A stretch of DNA of 64,000 nucleotides from Arenicola marina (Eukaryota > Annelida > Polychaeta > Arenicolidae). This document shows positions 40,501-55,500 of this stretch, in pieces (positions within the stretch are counted from its first letter, which is position 1; each line of letters starts with the position of its first letter). Made by a program: the position numbers and the translations under genes. The stretch covers positions 4,051,249-4,115,248 of the forward strand of contig OZ025256.1 in NCBI GenBank assembly GCA_964019135.1, written 5' to 3'. The notes beneath the pieces were generated by a model. That model was not told the origin of the DNA. It saw only the letters and a program-made list of their open reading frames with translations, and did no database searches.

Positions 40501-43500
40501 TGATGCACTCCCCCGCCACGCCCTGTCACCTACCGATGCCCTTGATGCACTCCCCCGCCACGCCCTGTCACCTACCGATGCCCTTGATGCACTCCCCCGC
40601 CACGCCCTGCCACCTACCGATGCCCTTGATGCACTCCCCCGCCACGCCCTGCCACCTACCGATGCCCTTGATGCACTCCCCCGCCACGCCCTGTCACCTA
40701 CCGATACCCTTGATGCACTCTCCCGCCACGCCATGTCACCTACCGATGCCCTTGATGCACTCCCCCGCCACGCCCTGTCACCTACCGATGCCCTTGATGC
40801 ACTCCCCCGCCACGCCCTGTCACCTACCGATACCCTTGATGCACTCTCCCGCCACGCCATGTCACCTACCGATGTCCTTGATGCACTCCCCCGCCACGCC
40901 CTGTCACCTACCGATGCCCTTGATGCACTCCCCCGCCACGCCCTGTCACCTACCGATGCTCTTGTTGCACTCCCCCGCCACGCCCTGTCATCTACCGATG
41001 TCCTTGATGCACTCCCCCGCCACGCCCTGTCACCTACCGATACCCTTGATGCACTCTCCCGCCACGCCATGTCACCTACCGATGTCCTTGATGCACTCCC
41101 CCGCCACGCCCTGTCACCTACCGATGCCCTTGTTGCACTCCCCCGCCACGCCCTGTCATCTACCGATGTCCTTGATGCACTCCCCCGCCACGCCCTGTCA
41201 CCTACCGATTCCCTTGATGCACTCCCCCGCCACGCCCTGTCACCTACCGATGCCTTTGATGCACTCCCCCGCCACGCCCTGTCACCTACCGATGCTCTTG
41301 ATGCACTCCCCCGCCACGCCCTGTCACCTACCGATGCCCTTGTTGCACTCCCCCGCCACGCCCTGTCACCTACCGATGCTCTTGATGCACTCCCCCGCCA
41401 CGCCCTGTCACCTACCGATACCCTTGATGCACTCCCCCGCCACGCCCTGTCACCTACCGATGCCCTTGTTGCACTCCCCCGCCACGCCCTGTCATCTACC
41501 GATGCTCTTGATGCACTCCCCCGCCACGCCCTGTCACCTACCGATGCCCTTGATGCACTCCCCCGCCACGCCCTGTCACCTACCGATACCCTTGATGCAC
41601 TCTCCCGCCACGCCATGTCACCTACCGATGCCCTTGATGCACTCCCCCGCCACGCCCTGTCACCTACCGATGCCCTTGATGCACTCCCCCGCCACGCCCT
41701 GTCACCTACCGATACCCTTGATGCACTCCCCCGCCACGCCCTGTCACCTACCGATGCCCTTGATGCACTCCCCCGCCACGCCATGTCACCTACCGATGCC
41801 CTTGATGCACTCCCCCGCCACGCCCTGTCACCTACCGATGCCCTTGATGCACTCCCCCGCCACGCCATGTCACCTACCGATGCCCTTGATGCACTCCCCC
41901 GCCACGCCCTGTCACCTACCGATACCCTTGATGCACTCCCCCGCCACGCCCTGTCACCTACCGATTCCCTTGATGCACTCCCCCGCCACGCCATGTCACC
42001 TACCGATGCCCTTGATGCACTCCCCCGCCACGCCCTGTCACCTACCGATGCCCTTGATGCACTCCCCCGCCACGCCCTGTCACCTACCGATGCCCTTGAT
42101 GCACTCCCCCGCCACGCCCTGTCACCTACCGATGCCCTTGATGCACTCCCCCGCCACGCCCTGTCACCTACCGATACCCTTGATGCACTCCCCCGCCACG
42201 CCCTGTCATCTACCGATGCTCTTGATGCACTCCCCCGCCACGCCCTGTCACCTACCGATGCCCTTGATGCACTCCCCCGCCACGCCCTGTCACCTACCGA
42301 TGCCCTTGATGCACTCCCCCGCCACGCCCTGTCACCTACCGATACCCTTGATGCACTCTCCCGCCACGCCATGTCACCTACCGATGCCCTTGATGCACTC
42401 CCCCGCCACGCCCTGTCACCTACCGATGCCCTTGATGCACTCCCCCGCCACGCCCTGTCACCTACCGATACCCTTGATGCACTCCCCCGCCACGCCCTGT
42501 CACCTACCGATTCCCTTGATGCACTCCCCCGCCACGCCCTGCCACCTACCGATGCCCTTGATGCACTCCCCCGCCACGCCCTGTCACCTACCGATGCCCT
42601 TGATGCACTCCCCCGCCACGCCCTGCCACCTACCGATGTCCTTGATGCACTCCCCCGCCACGCCCTGCCACCTACCGATGCCCTTGATGCACTCCCCCGC
42701 CACGCCCTGTCACCTACCGATGCCCTTGATGCACTCCCCCGCCACGCCCTGTCACCTACCGATGCCCTTGATGCACTCCCCCGCCACGCCCTGTCACCTA
42801 CCGATACCCTTGATGCACTCCCCCGCCACGCCCTGTCACCTACCGATGCCCTTGATGCACTCCCCCGCCACGCCCTGTCACCTACCGATGCCCTTGATGC
42901 ACTCCCCCGCCACGCCCTGTCACCTACCGATGCCCTTGATGCACTCCCCCGCCACGCCCTGTCACCTACCGATGCCCTTGATGCACTCCCCCGCCACGCC
43001 CTGTCACCTACCGATTCCCTTGATGCACTCCCCCGCCACGCCCTGTCACCTACCGATTCCCTTGATGCACTCCCCCGCCACGCCCTGTCACCTACCGATT
43101 CCCTTGATGCACTCCCCCGCCACGCCCTGTCACCTACCGATTCCCTTGATGCACTCCCCCGCCACGCCCTGCCACCTACCGATGCCCTTGATGCACTCCC
43201 CCGCCACGCCCTGTCACCTACCGATGCCCTTGATGCACTCCCCCGCCACGCCCTGTCACCTACCGATGCCCTTGATGCACTCTCCCGCCACGCCCTGTCA
43301 CCTACCGATTCCCTTGATGCACTCCCCCGCCACGCCCTGTCACCTACCGATGCCCTTGATGCACTCCCCCGCCACGCCCTGTCACCTACTGATGCCCTTG
43401 ATGCACTCCCCCGCCACGCCCTGCCACCTACCGATGCCCTTGATGCACTCTCCCGCCACGCCCTGTCACCTACCGATGCCCTTGATGCACTCCCCCGCCA

Positions 43501-46500
43501 CGCCCTGTCACCTACCGATGCCCTTGATGCACTCCCCCGCCACGCCGTCACCTACCGATACCCTTGATGCACTCCCCCGCCACGCCCTGTCACCTACCGA
43601 TGCCCTTGATGCACTCCCCCGCCACGCCCTGTCACCTACCGATGCCCTTGATGCACTCCCCCGCCACGCCCTGTCACCTACCGATGCCCTTGATGCACTC
43701 CCCCGCCACGCCGTCACCTACCGATACCCTTGATGCACTCCCCCGCCACGCCTTGTCACCTACCGATGCCCTTGATGCACTCCCCCGCCACGCCCTGTCA
43801 CCTACCGATGCCCTTGATGCACTCCCCCGCCACGCCCTGTCACCTACCGATGCCTTTGATGCACTCCCCCGCCACGCCCTGTCACCTACCGATGCCCTTG
43901 ATGCACTCCCCCGCCACGCCCTGTCACGTACCGATGCCTTTGATGCACTCCCCCGCCACGCCCTGTCACCTACCGATTCCCTTGATGCACTCCCCCGCCA
44001 CGCCCTGTCACCTACTGATGCCCTTGATGCACTCCCCCGCCACGCCCTGTCACCTACCGATACCCTTGATGCACTCTCCCGCCACGCCATGTCACCTACC
44101 GATTCCCTTGATGCACTCCCCCGCCACGCCCTGTCACCTACCGATACCCTTGATGCACTCCCCCGCCACGCCCTGTCACCTACCGATGCCCTTGATGCAC
44201 TCCCCCGCCACGCCCTGCCACCTACCGATGCCCTTGATGCACTCCCCGCCACGCCCTGTCACCTACCGATTCCCTTGATGCACTCCCCCGCCACGCCCTG
44301 TCACCTACCGATGCCCTTGATGCACTCCCCCGCCACGCCCTGTCACCTACCGATACCCTTGATGCACTCTCCCGCCACGCCATGTCACCTACCGATTCCC
44401 TTGATGCACTCCCCCGCCACGCCCTGTCACCTACCGATGCCCTTGATGCACTCCCCCGCCACGCCCTGTCACCTACCGATGCCCTTGATGCACTCCCCCG
44501 CCACGCCCTGTCACCTACCGATACCCTTGATGCACTCTCCCGCCACGCCATGTCACCTACCGATTCCCTTGATGCACTCCCCCGCCACGCCCTGTCACCT
44601 ACCGATGCCCTTGATGCACTCCCCCGCCACGCCCTGTCACCTACCGATGCCCTTGATGCACTCCCCCGCCACGCCCTGTCACCTACCGATGCCCTTGATG
44701 CACTCCCCCGCCACGCCCTGTCACCTACCGATACCCTTGATGCACTCCCCCGCCACGCCCTGTCACCTACCGATGCCCTTGATGCACTCCCCCGCCACGC
44801 CCTGTCACCTACCGATACCCTTGATGCACTCCCCCGCCACGCCCTGTCACCTACCGATACCCTTGATGCACTCCCCCGCCACGCCCTGTCACCTACCGAT
44901 GCCCTTGATGCACTCCCCCGCCACGCCCTGTCACCTACCGATTCCCTTGATGCACTCCCCCGCCACGCCCTGTCACCTACCGATTCCCTTGATGCACTCC
45001 CCCGCCACGCCCTGTCACCTACCGATACCCTTGATGCACTCCCCCGCCACGCCCTGTCACCTACCGATGCCCTTGATGCACTCCCCCGCCACGCCCTGTC
45101 ACCTACCGATGCCCTTGATGCACTGCCCCGCCACGCCATGTCACCTACCGATTCCCTTGATGCACTCCCCCGCCACGCCCTGTCACCTACCGATACCCTT
45201 GATGCACTCCCCCGCCACGCCCTGTCACCTACCGATGCCCTTGATGCACTCCCCCGCCACGCCCTGTCACCTACCGATACCCTTGATGCACTCCCCCGCC
45301 ACGCCCTGTCACCTACCGATACCCTTGATGCACTCCCCCGCCACGCCCTGTCACCTACCGATGCCCTTGATGCACTCCCCCGCCACGCCCTGTCACCTAC
45401 CGATTCCCTTGATGCACTCCCCCGCCACGCCCTGTCACCTACCGATTCCCTTGATGCACTCCCCCGCCACGCCCTGTCACCTACCGATTCCCTTGATGCA
45501 CTCCCCCGCCACGCCCTGTCACCTACCGATACCCTTGATGCACTCTCCCGCCACGCCATGTCACCTACCGATTCCCTTGATGCACTCCCCCGCCACGCCC
45601 TGTCACCTACCGATACCCTTGATGCACTCCCCCGCCACGCCCTGTCACCTACCGATGCCCTTGATGCACTCCCCCGCCACGCCCTGTCACCTACCGATAC
45701 CCTTGATGCACTCCCCCGCCACGCCCTGTCACCTACCGATACCCTTGATGCACTCCCCCGCCACGCCCTGTCACCTACCGATGCCCTTGATGCACTCCCC
45801 CGCCACGCCCTGTCACCTACCGATTCCCTTGATGCACTCCCCCGCCACGCCCTGTCACCTACCGATTCCCTTGATGCACTCCCCCGCCACGCCCTGTCAC
45901 CTACCGATGCCCTTGATGCACTCCCCCGCCACGCCCTGTCATCTACCGATGCCCTTGATGCACTCCCCCGCCACGCCCTGTCACCTACCGATGCCCTTGA
46001 TGCACTCCCCCGCCACGCCCTGTCACCTACCGATACCCTTGATGCACTCCCCCGCCACGCCCTGTCACCTACCGATACCCTTGATGCACTCTCCCGCCAC
46101 GCCATGTCACCTACCGATGCCCTTGATGCACTCCCCCGCCACGCCCTGTCACCTACCGATACCCTTGATGCACTCTCCCGCCACGCCATGTCACCTACCG
46201 ATGCCCTTGATGCACTCCCCCGCCACGCCCTGTCACCTACCGATGCCCTTGATGCACTGCCCCGCCACGCCTTGTCACCTACCGATGCCCTTGATGCACT
46301 CCCCCGCCACGCCGTCACCTACCGATGCCCTTGATGCACTCCCCCGCCACGCCCTGTCACCTACCGATACCCTTGATGCACTCCCCCGCCACGCCCTGTC
46401 ACCTACCGATACCCTTGATGCACTCCCCCGCCACGCCTTGTCACCTACCGATGCCCTTGATGCACTCCCCCGCCACGCCCTGTCACCTACCGATGCCCTT

Positions 46501-49500
46501 GATGCACTCCCCCGCCACGCCCTGTCACCTACCGATGCCCTTGATGCACTCCCCCGCCACGCCCTGTCACCTACCGATGCCCTTGATGCACTCCCCCGCC
46601 ACGCCCTGTCACCTACCGATGCTCTTGATGCACTCCCCCGCCACGCCCTGTCATCTACCGATGCCCTTGATGCACTCCCCCGCCACGCCCTGTCACCTAC
46701 CGATGCCCTTGATGCACTCCCCCGCCACGCCCTGTCACCTACCGATTCCCTTGATGCACTCCCCCGCCACGCCCTGTCACCTACCGATACCCTTGATGCA
46801 CTCCCCCGCCACGCCCTGTCACCTACCGATGCCCTTGATGCACTCCCCCGCCACGCCCTGTCACCTACCGATGCCCTTGATGCACTCCCCCGCCACGCCC
46901 TGCCACCTACCGATGCCCTTGATGCACTCCCCCGCCACGCCCTGCCACCTACCGATGCCCTTGATGCACTCCCCCGCCACGCCCTGTCACCTACCGATAC
47001 CCTTGATGCACTCTCCCGCCACGCCATGTCACCTACCGATGCCCTTGATGCACTCCCCCGCCACGCCCTGTCACCTACCGATGCCCTTGATGCACTCCCC
47101 CGCCACGCCCTGTCACCTACCGATACCCTTGATGCACTCTCCCGCCACGCCATGTCACCTACCGATGTCCTTGATGCACTCCCCCGCCACGCCCTGTCAC
47201 CTACCGATGCCCTTGATGCACTCCCCCGCCACGCCCTGTCACCTACCGATGCTCTTGTTGCACTCCCCCGCCACGCCCTGTCATCTACCGATGTCCTTGA
47301 TGCACTCCCCCGCCACGCCCTGTCACCTACCGATACCCTTGATGCACTCTCCCGCCACGCCATGTCACCTACCGATGTCCTTGATGCACTCCCCCGCCAC
47401 GCCCTGTCACCTACCGATGCCCTTGTTGCACTCCCCCGCCACGCCCTGTCATCTACCGATGTCCTTGATGCACTCCCCCGCCACGCCCTGTCACCTACCG
47501 ATTCCCTTGATGCACTCCCCCGCCACGCCCTGTCACCTACCGATGCCTTTGATGCACTCCCCCGCCACGCCCTGTCACCTACCGATGCTCTTGATGCACT
47601 CCCCCGCCACGCCCTGTCACCTACCGATGCCCTTGTTGCACTCCCCCGCCACGCCCTGTCACCTACCGATGCTCTTGATGCACTCCCCCGCCACGCCCTG
47701 TCACCTACCGATACCCTTGATGCACTCCCCCGCCACGCCCTGTCACCTACCGATGCCCTTGTTGCACTCCCCCGCCACGCCCTGTCATCTACCGATGCTC
47801 TTGATGCACTCCCCCGCCACGCCCTGTCACCTACCGATGCCCTTGATGCACTCCCCCGCCACGCCCTGTCACCTACCGATACCCTTGATGCACTCTCCCG
47901 CCACGCCATGTCACCTACCGATGCCCTTGATGCACTCCCCCGCCACGCCCTGTCACCTACCGATGCCCTTGATGCACTCCCCCGCCACGCCCTGTCACCT
48001 ACCGATACCCTTGATGCACTCCCCCGCCACGCCCTGTCACCTACCGATGCCCTTGATGCACTCCCCCGCCACGCCATGTCACCTACCGATGCCCTTGATG
48101 CACTCCCCCGCCACGCCCTGTCACCTACCGATGCCCTTGATGCACTCCCCCGCCACGCCATGTCACCTACCGATGCCCTTGATGCACTCCCCCGCCACGC
48201 CCTGTCACCTACCGATACCCTTGATGCACTCCCCCGCCACGCCCTGTCACCTACCGATTCCCTTGATGCACTCCCCCGCCACGCCATGTCACCTACCGAT
48301 GCCCTTGATGCACTCCCCCGCCACGCCCTGTCACCTACCGATGCCCTTGATGCACTCCCCCGCCACGCCCTGTCACCTACCGATGCCCTTGATGCACTCC
48401 CCCGCCACGCCATGTCACCTACCGATGCCCTTGATGCACTCCCCCGCCACGCCCTGTCACCTACCGATACCCTTGATGCACTCCCCCGCCACGCCCTGTC
48501 ACCTACCGATACCCTTGATGCACTCCCCCGCCACGCCCTGTCACCTACCGATGCCCTTGATGCACTCCCCCGCCACGCCCTGTCACCTACCGATGCCCTT
48601 GATGCACTCCCCCGCCACGCCCTGTCACCTACCGATGCCCTTGATGCACTCCCCCGCCACGCCCTGTCACCTACCGATGCCCTTGATGCACTCCCCCGCC
48701 ACGCCCTGTCACCTACCGATACCCTTGATGCACTCTCCCGCCACGCCCTGTCACCTACCGATGCCCTTGATGCACTCCCCCGCCACGCCCTGTCACCTAC
48801 CGATACCCTTGATGCACTCCCCGGCCACGCCCTGTCACCTACCGATACCCTTGATGCACTCCCCCGCCACGCCCTGTCACCTACCGATGCCCTTGATGCA
48901 CTCCCCCGCCACGCCCTGTCACCTACCGATGCCCTTGATGCACTCCCCCGCCACGCCCTGTCACCTACCGATGCCCTTGATGCACTCCCCCGCCACGCCC
49001 TGTCACCTACCGATGCCCTTGATGCACTCCCCCGCCACGCCCTGTCACCTACCGATACCCTTGATGCACTCTCCCGCCACGCCCTGTCACCTACCGATGC
49101 CCTTGATGCACTCCCCCGCCACGCCCTGTCACCTACCGATACCCTTGATGCACTCCCCCGCCACGCCCTGTCATCTACCGATGCTCTTGATGCACTCCCC
49201 CGCCACGCCCTGTCACCTACCGATGCCCTTGATGCACTCCCCCGCCACGCCCTGTCACCTACCGATGCCCTTGATGCACTCCCCCGCCACGCCCTGTCAC
49301 CTACCGATACCCTTGATGCACTCTCCCGCCACGCCATGTCACCTACCGATGCCCTTGATGCACTCCCCCGCCACGCCCTGTCACCTACCGATGCCCTTGA
49401 TGCACTCCCCCGCCACGCCCTGTCACCTACCGATACCCTTGATGCACTCCCCCGCCACGCCCTGTCACCTACCGATTCCCTTGATGCACTCCCCCGCCAC

Positions 49501-52500
49501 GCCCTGCCACCTACCGATGCCCTTGATGCACTCCCCCGCCACGCCCTGTCACCTACCGATGCCCTTGATGCACTCCCCCGCCACGCCCTGCCACCTACCG
49601 ATGTCCTTGATGCACTCCCCCGCCACGCCCTGCCACCTACCGATGCCCTTGATGCACTCCCCCGCCACGCCCTGTCACCTACCGATGCCCTTGATGCACT
49701 CCCCCGCCACGCCCTGTCACCTACCGATGCCCTTGATGCACTCCCCCGCCACGCCCTGTCACCTACCGATACCCTTGATGCACTCCCCCGCCACGCCCTG
49801 TCACCTACCGATGCCCTTGATGCACTCCCCCGCCACGCCCTGTCACCTACCGATGCCCTTGATGCACTCCCCCGCCACGCCCTGTCACCTACCGATGCCC
49901 TTGATGCACTCCCCCGCCACGCCCTGTCACCTACCGATGCCCTTGATGCACTCCCCCGCCACGCCCTGTCACCTACCGATTCCCTTGATGCACTCCCCCG
50001 CCACGCCCTGTCACCTACCGATTCCCTTGATGCACTCCCCCGCCACGCCCTGTCACCTACCGATTCCCTTGATGCACTCCCCCGCCACGCCCTGTCACCT
50101 ACCGATTCCCTTGATGCACTCCCCCGCCACGCCCTGCCACCTACCGATGCCCTTGATGCACTCCCCCGCCACGCCCTGTCACCTACCGATGCCCTTGATG
50201 CACTCCCCCGCCACGCCCTGTCACCTACCGATGCCCTTGATGCACTCCCCCGCCACGCCCTGTCATCTACCGATGCCCTTGATGCACTCCCCCGCCACGC
50301 CCTGTCACCTACCGATGCCCTTGATGCACTCCCCCGCCACGCCCTGTCACCTACCGATGCCCTTGATGCACTCCCCCGCCACGCCCTGTCACCTACCGAT
50401 ACCCTTGATGCACTCCCCCGCCACGCCCTGTCACCTACCGATGCCCTTGATGCACTCCCCCGCCACGCCCTGTCACCTACCGATGCCCTTGATGCACTCC
50501 CCCGCCACGCCCTGTCACCTACCGATGCCCTTGATGCACTCCCCCGCCACGCCCTGTCACCTACCGATGCCCTTGATGCACTCCCCCGCCACGCCCTGTC
50601 ACCTACCGATGCCCTTGATGCACTCCCCCGCCACGCCCTGTCACCTACCGATGCTCTTGATGCACTCCCCCGCCACGCCCTGTCACCTACCGATGCCCTT
50701 GATGCACTCCCCCGCCACGCCCTGTCACCTACCGATGCCCTTGATGCACTCCCCCGCCACGCCCTGTCACCTACCGATGCCCTTGATGCACTCCCCCGCC
50801 ACGCCCTGTCACCTACCGATGCCCTTGATGCACTCCCCCGCCACGCCCTGTCACCTACCGATGCTCTTGATGCACTCCCCCGCCACGCCCTGTCACCTAC
50901 CGATGCCCTTGATGCACTCCCCCGCCACGCCCTGTCACCTACCGATGCCCTTGATGCACTCCCCCGCCACGCCCTGTCACCTACCGATGCCCTTGATGCA
51001 CTCCCCCGCCACGCCCTGTCATCTACCGATGCCCTTGATGCACTCCCCCGCCACGCCCTGCCACCTACCGATGCCCTTGATGCACTCCCCCGCCACGCCC
51101 TGTCACCTACCGATGCCCTTGATGCACTCCCCCGCCACGCCCTGCCACCTACCGATGCCCTTGATGCACTCCCCCGCCACGCCCTGTCACCTACCGATGC
51201 CCTTGATGCACTCCCCCGCCACGCCATGCCACCTACCGATGCCCTTGATGCACTCCCCCGCCACGCCCTGTCACCTACCGATGCCTTTGATGCACTCCCC
51301 CGCCACGCCCTGTCACCTACCGATGCCCTTGATGCACTCCCCCGCCACGCCCTGTCACCTACCGATGCTCTTGATGCACTCCCCCGCCACGCCCTGTCAC
51401 CTACCGATGCTCTTGATGCACTCCCCCGCCACGCCCTGTCACCTACCGATGCCCTTGATGCACTCCCCCGCCACGCCCTGTCACCTACCGATGCCCTTGA
51501 TGCACTCCCCCGCCACGCCCTGTCACCTACCGATGCCCTTGATGCACTCCCCCGCCACGCCCTGCCACCTACCGATGTCCTTGATGCACTCCCCCGCCAC
51601 GCCCTGTCACCTACCGATGCCCTTGATGCACTCCCCCGCCACGCCCTGTCACCTACCGATGCCCTTGATGCACTCCCCCGCCACGCCCTGTCACCTACCG
51701 ATGCCCTTGATGCACTCCCCCGCCACGCCCTGTCACCTACCGATGCCCTTGATGCACTCCCCCGCCACGCCATGCCACCTACCGATGCCCTTGATGCACT
51801 CCCCCGCCACGCCCTGCCACCTACCGATGTCCTTGATGCACTCCCCCGCCACGCCCTGTCACCTACCGATGCCCTTGATGCACTCCCCCGCCACGCCCTG
51901 TCACCTACCGATGCCCTTGATGCACTCCCCCGCCACGCCCTGTCACCTACCGATGCCCTTGATGCACTCCCCCGCCACGCCCTGTCACCTACCGATGCCC
52001 TTGATGCACTCCCCCGCCACGCCCTGTCACCTACCGATGCCCTTGATGCACTCCCCCGCCACGCCCTGTCACCTACCGATGCTCTTGATGCACTCCCCCG
52101 CCACGCCCTGTCACCTACCGATGCCCTTGATGCACTCCCCCGCCACGCCCTGTCACCTACCGATGCCCTTGATGCACTCCCCCGCCACGCCCTGTCACCT
52201 ACCGATGCCCTTGATGCACTCCCCCGCCACGCCCTGTCACCTACCGATGTCCTTGATGCACTCCCCCGCCACGCCCTGTCATCTACCGATGCCCTTGATG
52301 CACTCCCCCGCCACGCCATGCCACCTACCGATGCCCTTGATGCACTCCCCCGCCACGCCCTGTCACCTACCGATGCCCTTGATGCACTCCCCCGCCACGC
52401 CCTGTCACCTACCGATGCCCTTGATGCACTCCCCCGCCACGCCCTGTCACCTACCGATGTCCTTGATGCACTCCCCCGCCACGCCCTGTCACCTACCGAT

Positions 52501-55500
52501 GCCCTTGATGCACTCCCCCGCCACGCCCTGTCACCTACCGATGCCCTTGATGCACTCCCCCGCCACGCCCTGTCACCTACCGATGCCCTTGATGCACTCC
52601 CCCGCCACGCCCTGTCACCTACCGATGTCCTTGATGCACTCCCCCGCCACGCCCTGTCACCTACCGATGCCCTTGATGCACTCCCCCGCCACGCCCTGTC
52701 ACCTACCGATGCCCTTGATGCACTCCCCCGCCACGCCCTGTCACCTACCGATGCCCTTGATGCACTCCCCCGCCACGCCCTGTCACCTACCGATGTCCTT
52801 GATGCACTCCCCCGCCACGCCCTGTCACCTACCGATGCCCTTGATGCACTCCCCCGCCACGCCCTGTCACCTACCGATGCCCTTGATGCACTCCCCCGCC
52901 ACGCCCTGTCACCTACCGATGCCCTTGATGCACTCCCCCGCCACGCCCTGTCACCTACCGATGCCCTTGATGCACTCCCCCGCCACGCCCTGTCACCTAC
53001 CGATGCCCTTGATGCACTCCCCCGCCACGCCCTGTCACCTACCGATGCCCTTGATGCACTCCCCCGCCACGCCCTGTCACCTACCGATGCCCTTGATGCA
53101 CTCCCCCGCCACGCCCTGTCACCTACCGATGCCTTTGATGCACTCCCCCGCCACGCCCTGTATGTCCTGGCCTTGCTGGATGACGCAGCTCTCGCCGTCC
53201 TTCTGGTAGGACACCTCGATGAGGGAGACTCGGGAGCTGGGCAGCACCTTGATGGGCACTTCCACGGCAGCCACCGCGCGGTATTGCTGGGGACAACACA
53301 CAACCACAGGGTTTCAATATATATACAGGTGTGCATAACATCAACATTTATATGAGTATATCACTAATATATATATGTGTGTATATCATCCATGTATATA
53401 TATATGTGTGTATATTATCAACGTATATATATAGGTGTGTATCACCAAAAAATAGATATGTATACCATTTATTGCTGGGGACAACGCCATACACTGAGGG
53501 GACAAAGAACGACGCGCTTTCATAATATTATGTATTTTTTGTATATATATATATTTTTTTATTTACAAACGAAAACAGTCCATTTCCCACAGACATGTAT
53601 GATTTCACATTTAAGGTATAAGTACAGATTGTTGCATAGTTTACACACGGAAGCCTGCACGTGCCACGTTGTTGTTAAGTGACTCGTGCAAAATGGTTGT
53701 TACGCGACTCGTGCCACGTGGCTGTTACGTGACTCGTGCCACGTGGTAGCTACATAACTCGTGCCACGTGGTTGCTACGTGACTCGTGCCACGTGGTTGC
53801 CATGTGACTCGTGCCACGTGGTTGCTACGTGACTTGTGCCACGTGGTTGCTACGTGACTCGTGCCACGTGGTTGCTACGTGACTCGTGCTACGTGGTTGC
53901 AACGTGACTCGTGCCACGTGGGTTTTATCCACGTTGTTATCACGTGGCATGCGCAACACTCACGTGTCACGCAGGTAGCCGTGCGATAAGCTATAGGGCG
54001 GTGTAGGGAGGTTAGATGTGTTGGACTCACCGGGAGGTCGACCTTGGCGGTGACCACGGTTTCCTCCTCCACCTTGCTCAGCGGAAGGGGGCGGAGGGGG
54101 GGAGGGGGAGGGGGAGGGGGAGGGGGTAGATGTGTTGGACTCACCGGGAGGTCGACCTTGGCGGTGACCATGGTTTCCTCCTCCACCTTGCTCAGCGTGA
54201 GGGGGCTCCCGGTGAGCACGCCCTGCCCGGTCCTGGAACAGTCCACGGAGAGGGGATGGGGCACCCCCGGAACCCCCGCCACGTGCACGCTGGCCACCGC
54301 CTTGGGGTAGGCCGTGATGTTACCCGCCTCGTCCCGCACCTCCACGCTTAAGTCCAGGAAACCGCCGTTCTCAATCTGCACCGACTCGGGCCTCACCACC
54401 AGCGTGTGGGGTGGACCTGTTGGGGAGGGGAAGGACGGGGAAGAGAGGCAAGGGAGGGGGGAGGGGGGAAGAGCGGGACAAGAAGGGATAGGAGAGTGGG
54501 GCGGAGAGAGGTTGGGGTAAGAAGAGGGGTGTCGGTAGGAGGGGTGGAGAGAGACAAAGTAGCAAGATTGATTACTGTGGGATATAAAGTGTTGGTGATT
54601 AGGCCCCAAAATACTTTACTGGAGCCAGAAACCTCTCCGTGACAATAAACGGTGAGACTTGCCCCAGTTAGTGGCCGTGGGAGGTATTTATGTTGCTTAG
54701 GTCGCTGTGGTATACGACCAGTGACGCTTTCAATAACCCCAGAAAATTTATTAATTTTTTAATGTAGAAGTAATATTGATCGATTCATTACCTGTTACCT
54801 CTTAACGGCACTATGAGAGCGTTGATACTACTTTATAGATCTCGAAAGATCTACTTTAAAAAATACGGAAACCAACAATAGGTCACATTTTGCTCTTATC
54901 CATGTTTTAATTTTCGTTCTCATGGGGTCTTTAAGGAATAGAGATACGCCGGTGTGCCCGTAACTTCCCGTTACCTGGCAGCATTCGGATCTTGAGTGTC
55001 TGCGAGTCCTCCCCCAGGCCGTCCACAGTGACCACCAAGCTGAAGCTCTGAAGGCACAGACACACCCAGCATGTTAACGTACGCCAAGTTTTTTTTTTGA
55101 TTTTTTGATTTGATTAGGGTTTAACGGCTCTGTCAGCCTGTAAGGAGGCTATATCGTGCCATACTGGTTCTTCAATTAAAATAACTGAGCAGTTAATACT
55201 AAAACCCTGAAAATTAATACATGTGATATTGAAGATAAAACAATTGCAAAAATGATAAAGGGTCAAGTAGATATGAATAAAACCATGATTGCAGTCAATG
55301 TGGAAACGATCAAAAGATATAAAACCCTGAAGATATCAGGTATTATGATAAAGAAAAATGTCTAAAAACGTACGCCAAGACCCGCACATCAAATCACCCC
55401 ACAACACCACTGGTACTCCAGCGTGCGAGTACACAGTATATCGTTTTAATGATTTTCCCAATGAAAATATCAACCAATAAATCTAAAAACAACCCCCCCG

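Noticed and set aside
46275-53336. Minus-strand open frame of about 2,350 codons with [14 protein letters not shown] repeats
   Set aside because: It is out of frame with the SMCHD1 exon at 53286-53127 and arises only from the unit length. The true gene frame stops inside the first intronic unit.
43564-53355. Plus-strand open frame of over 3,200 codons, and similar ones at 37271-43567 and 46325-53209
   Set aside because: The 42-bp unit is exactly 14 codons and lacks stops in these frames, so any frame stays open by arithmetic. Codons show no protein-like constraint, and the array is explained as copies of an SMCHD1 exon edge.
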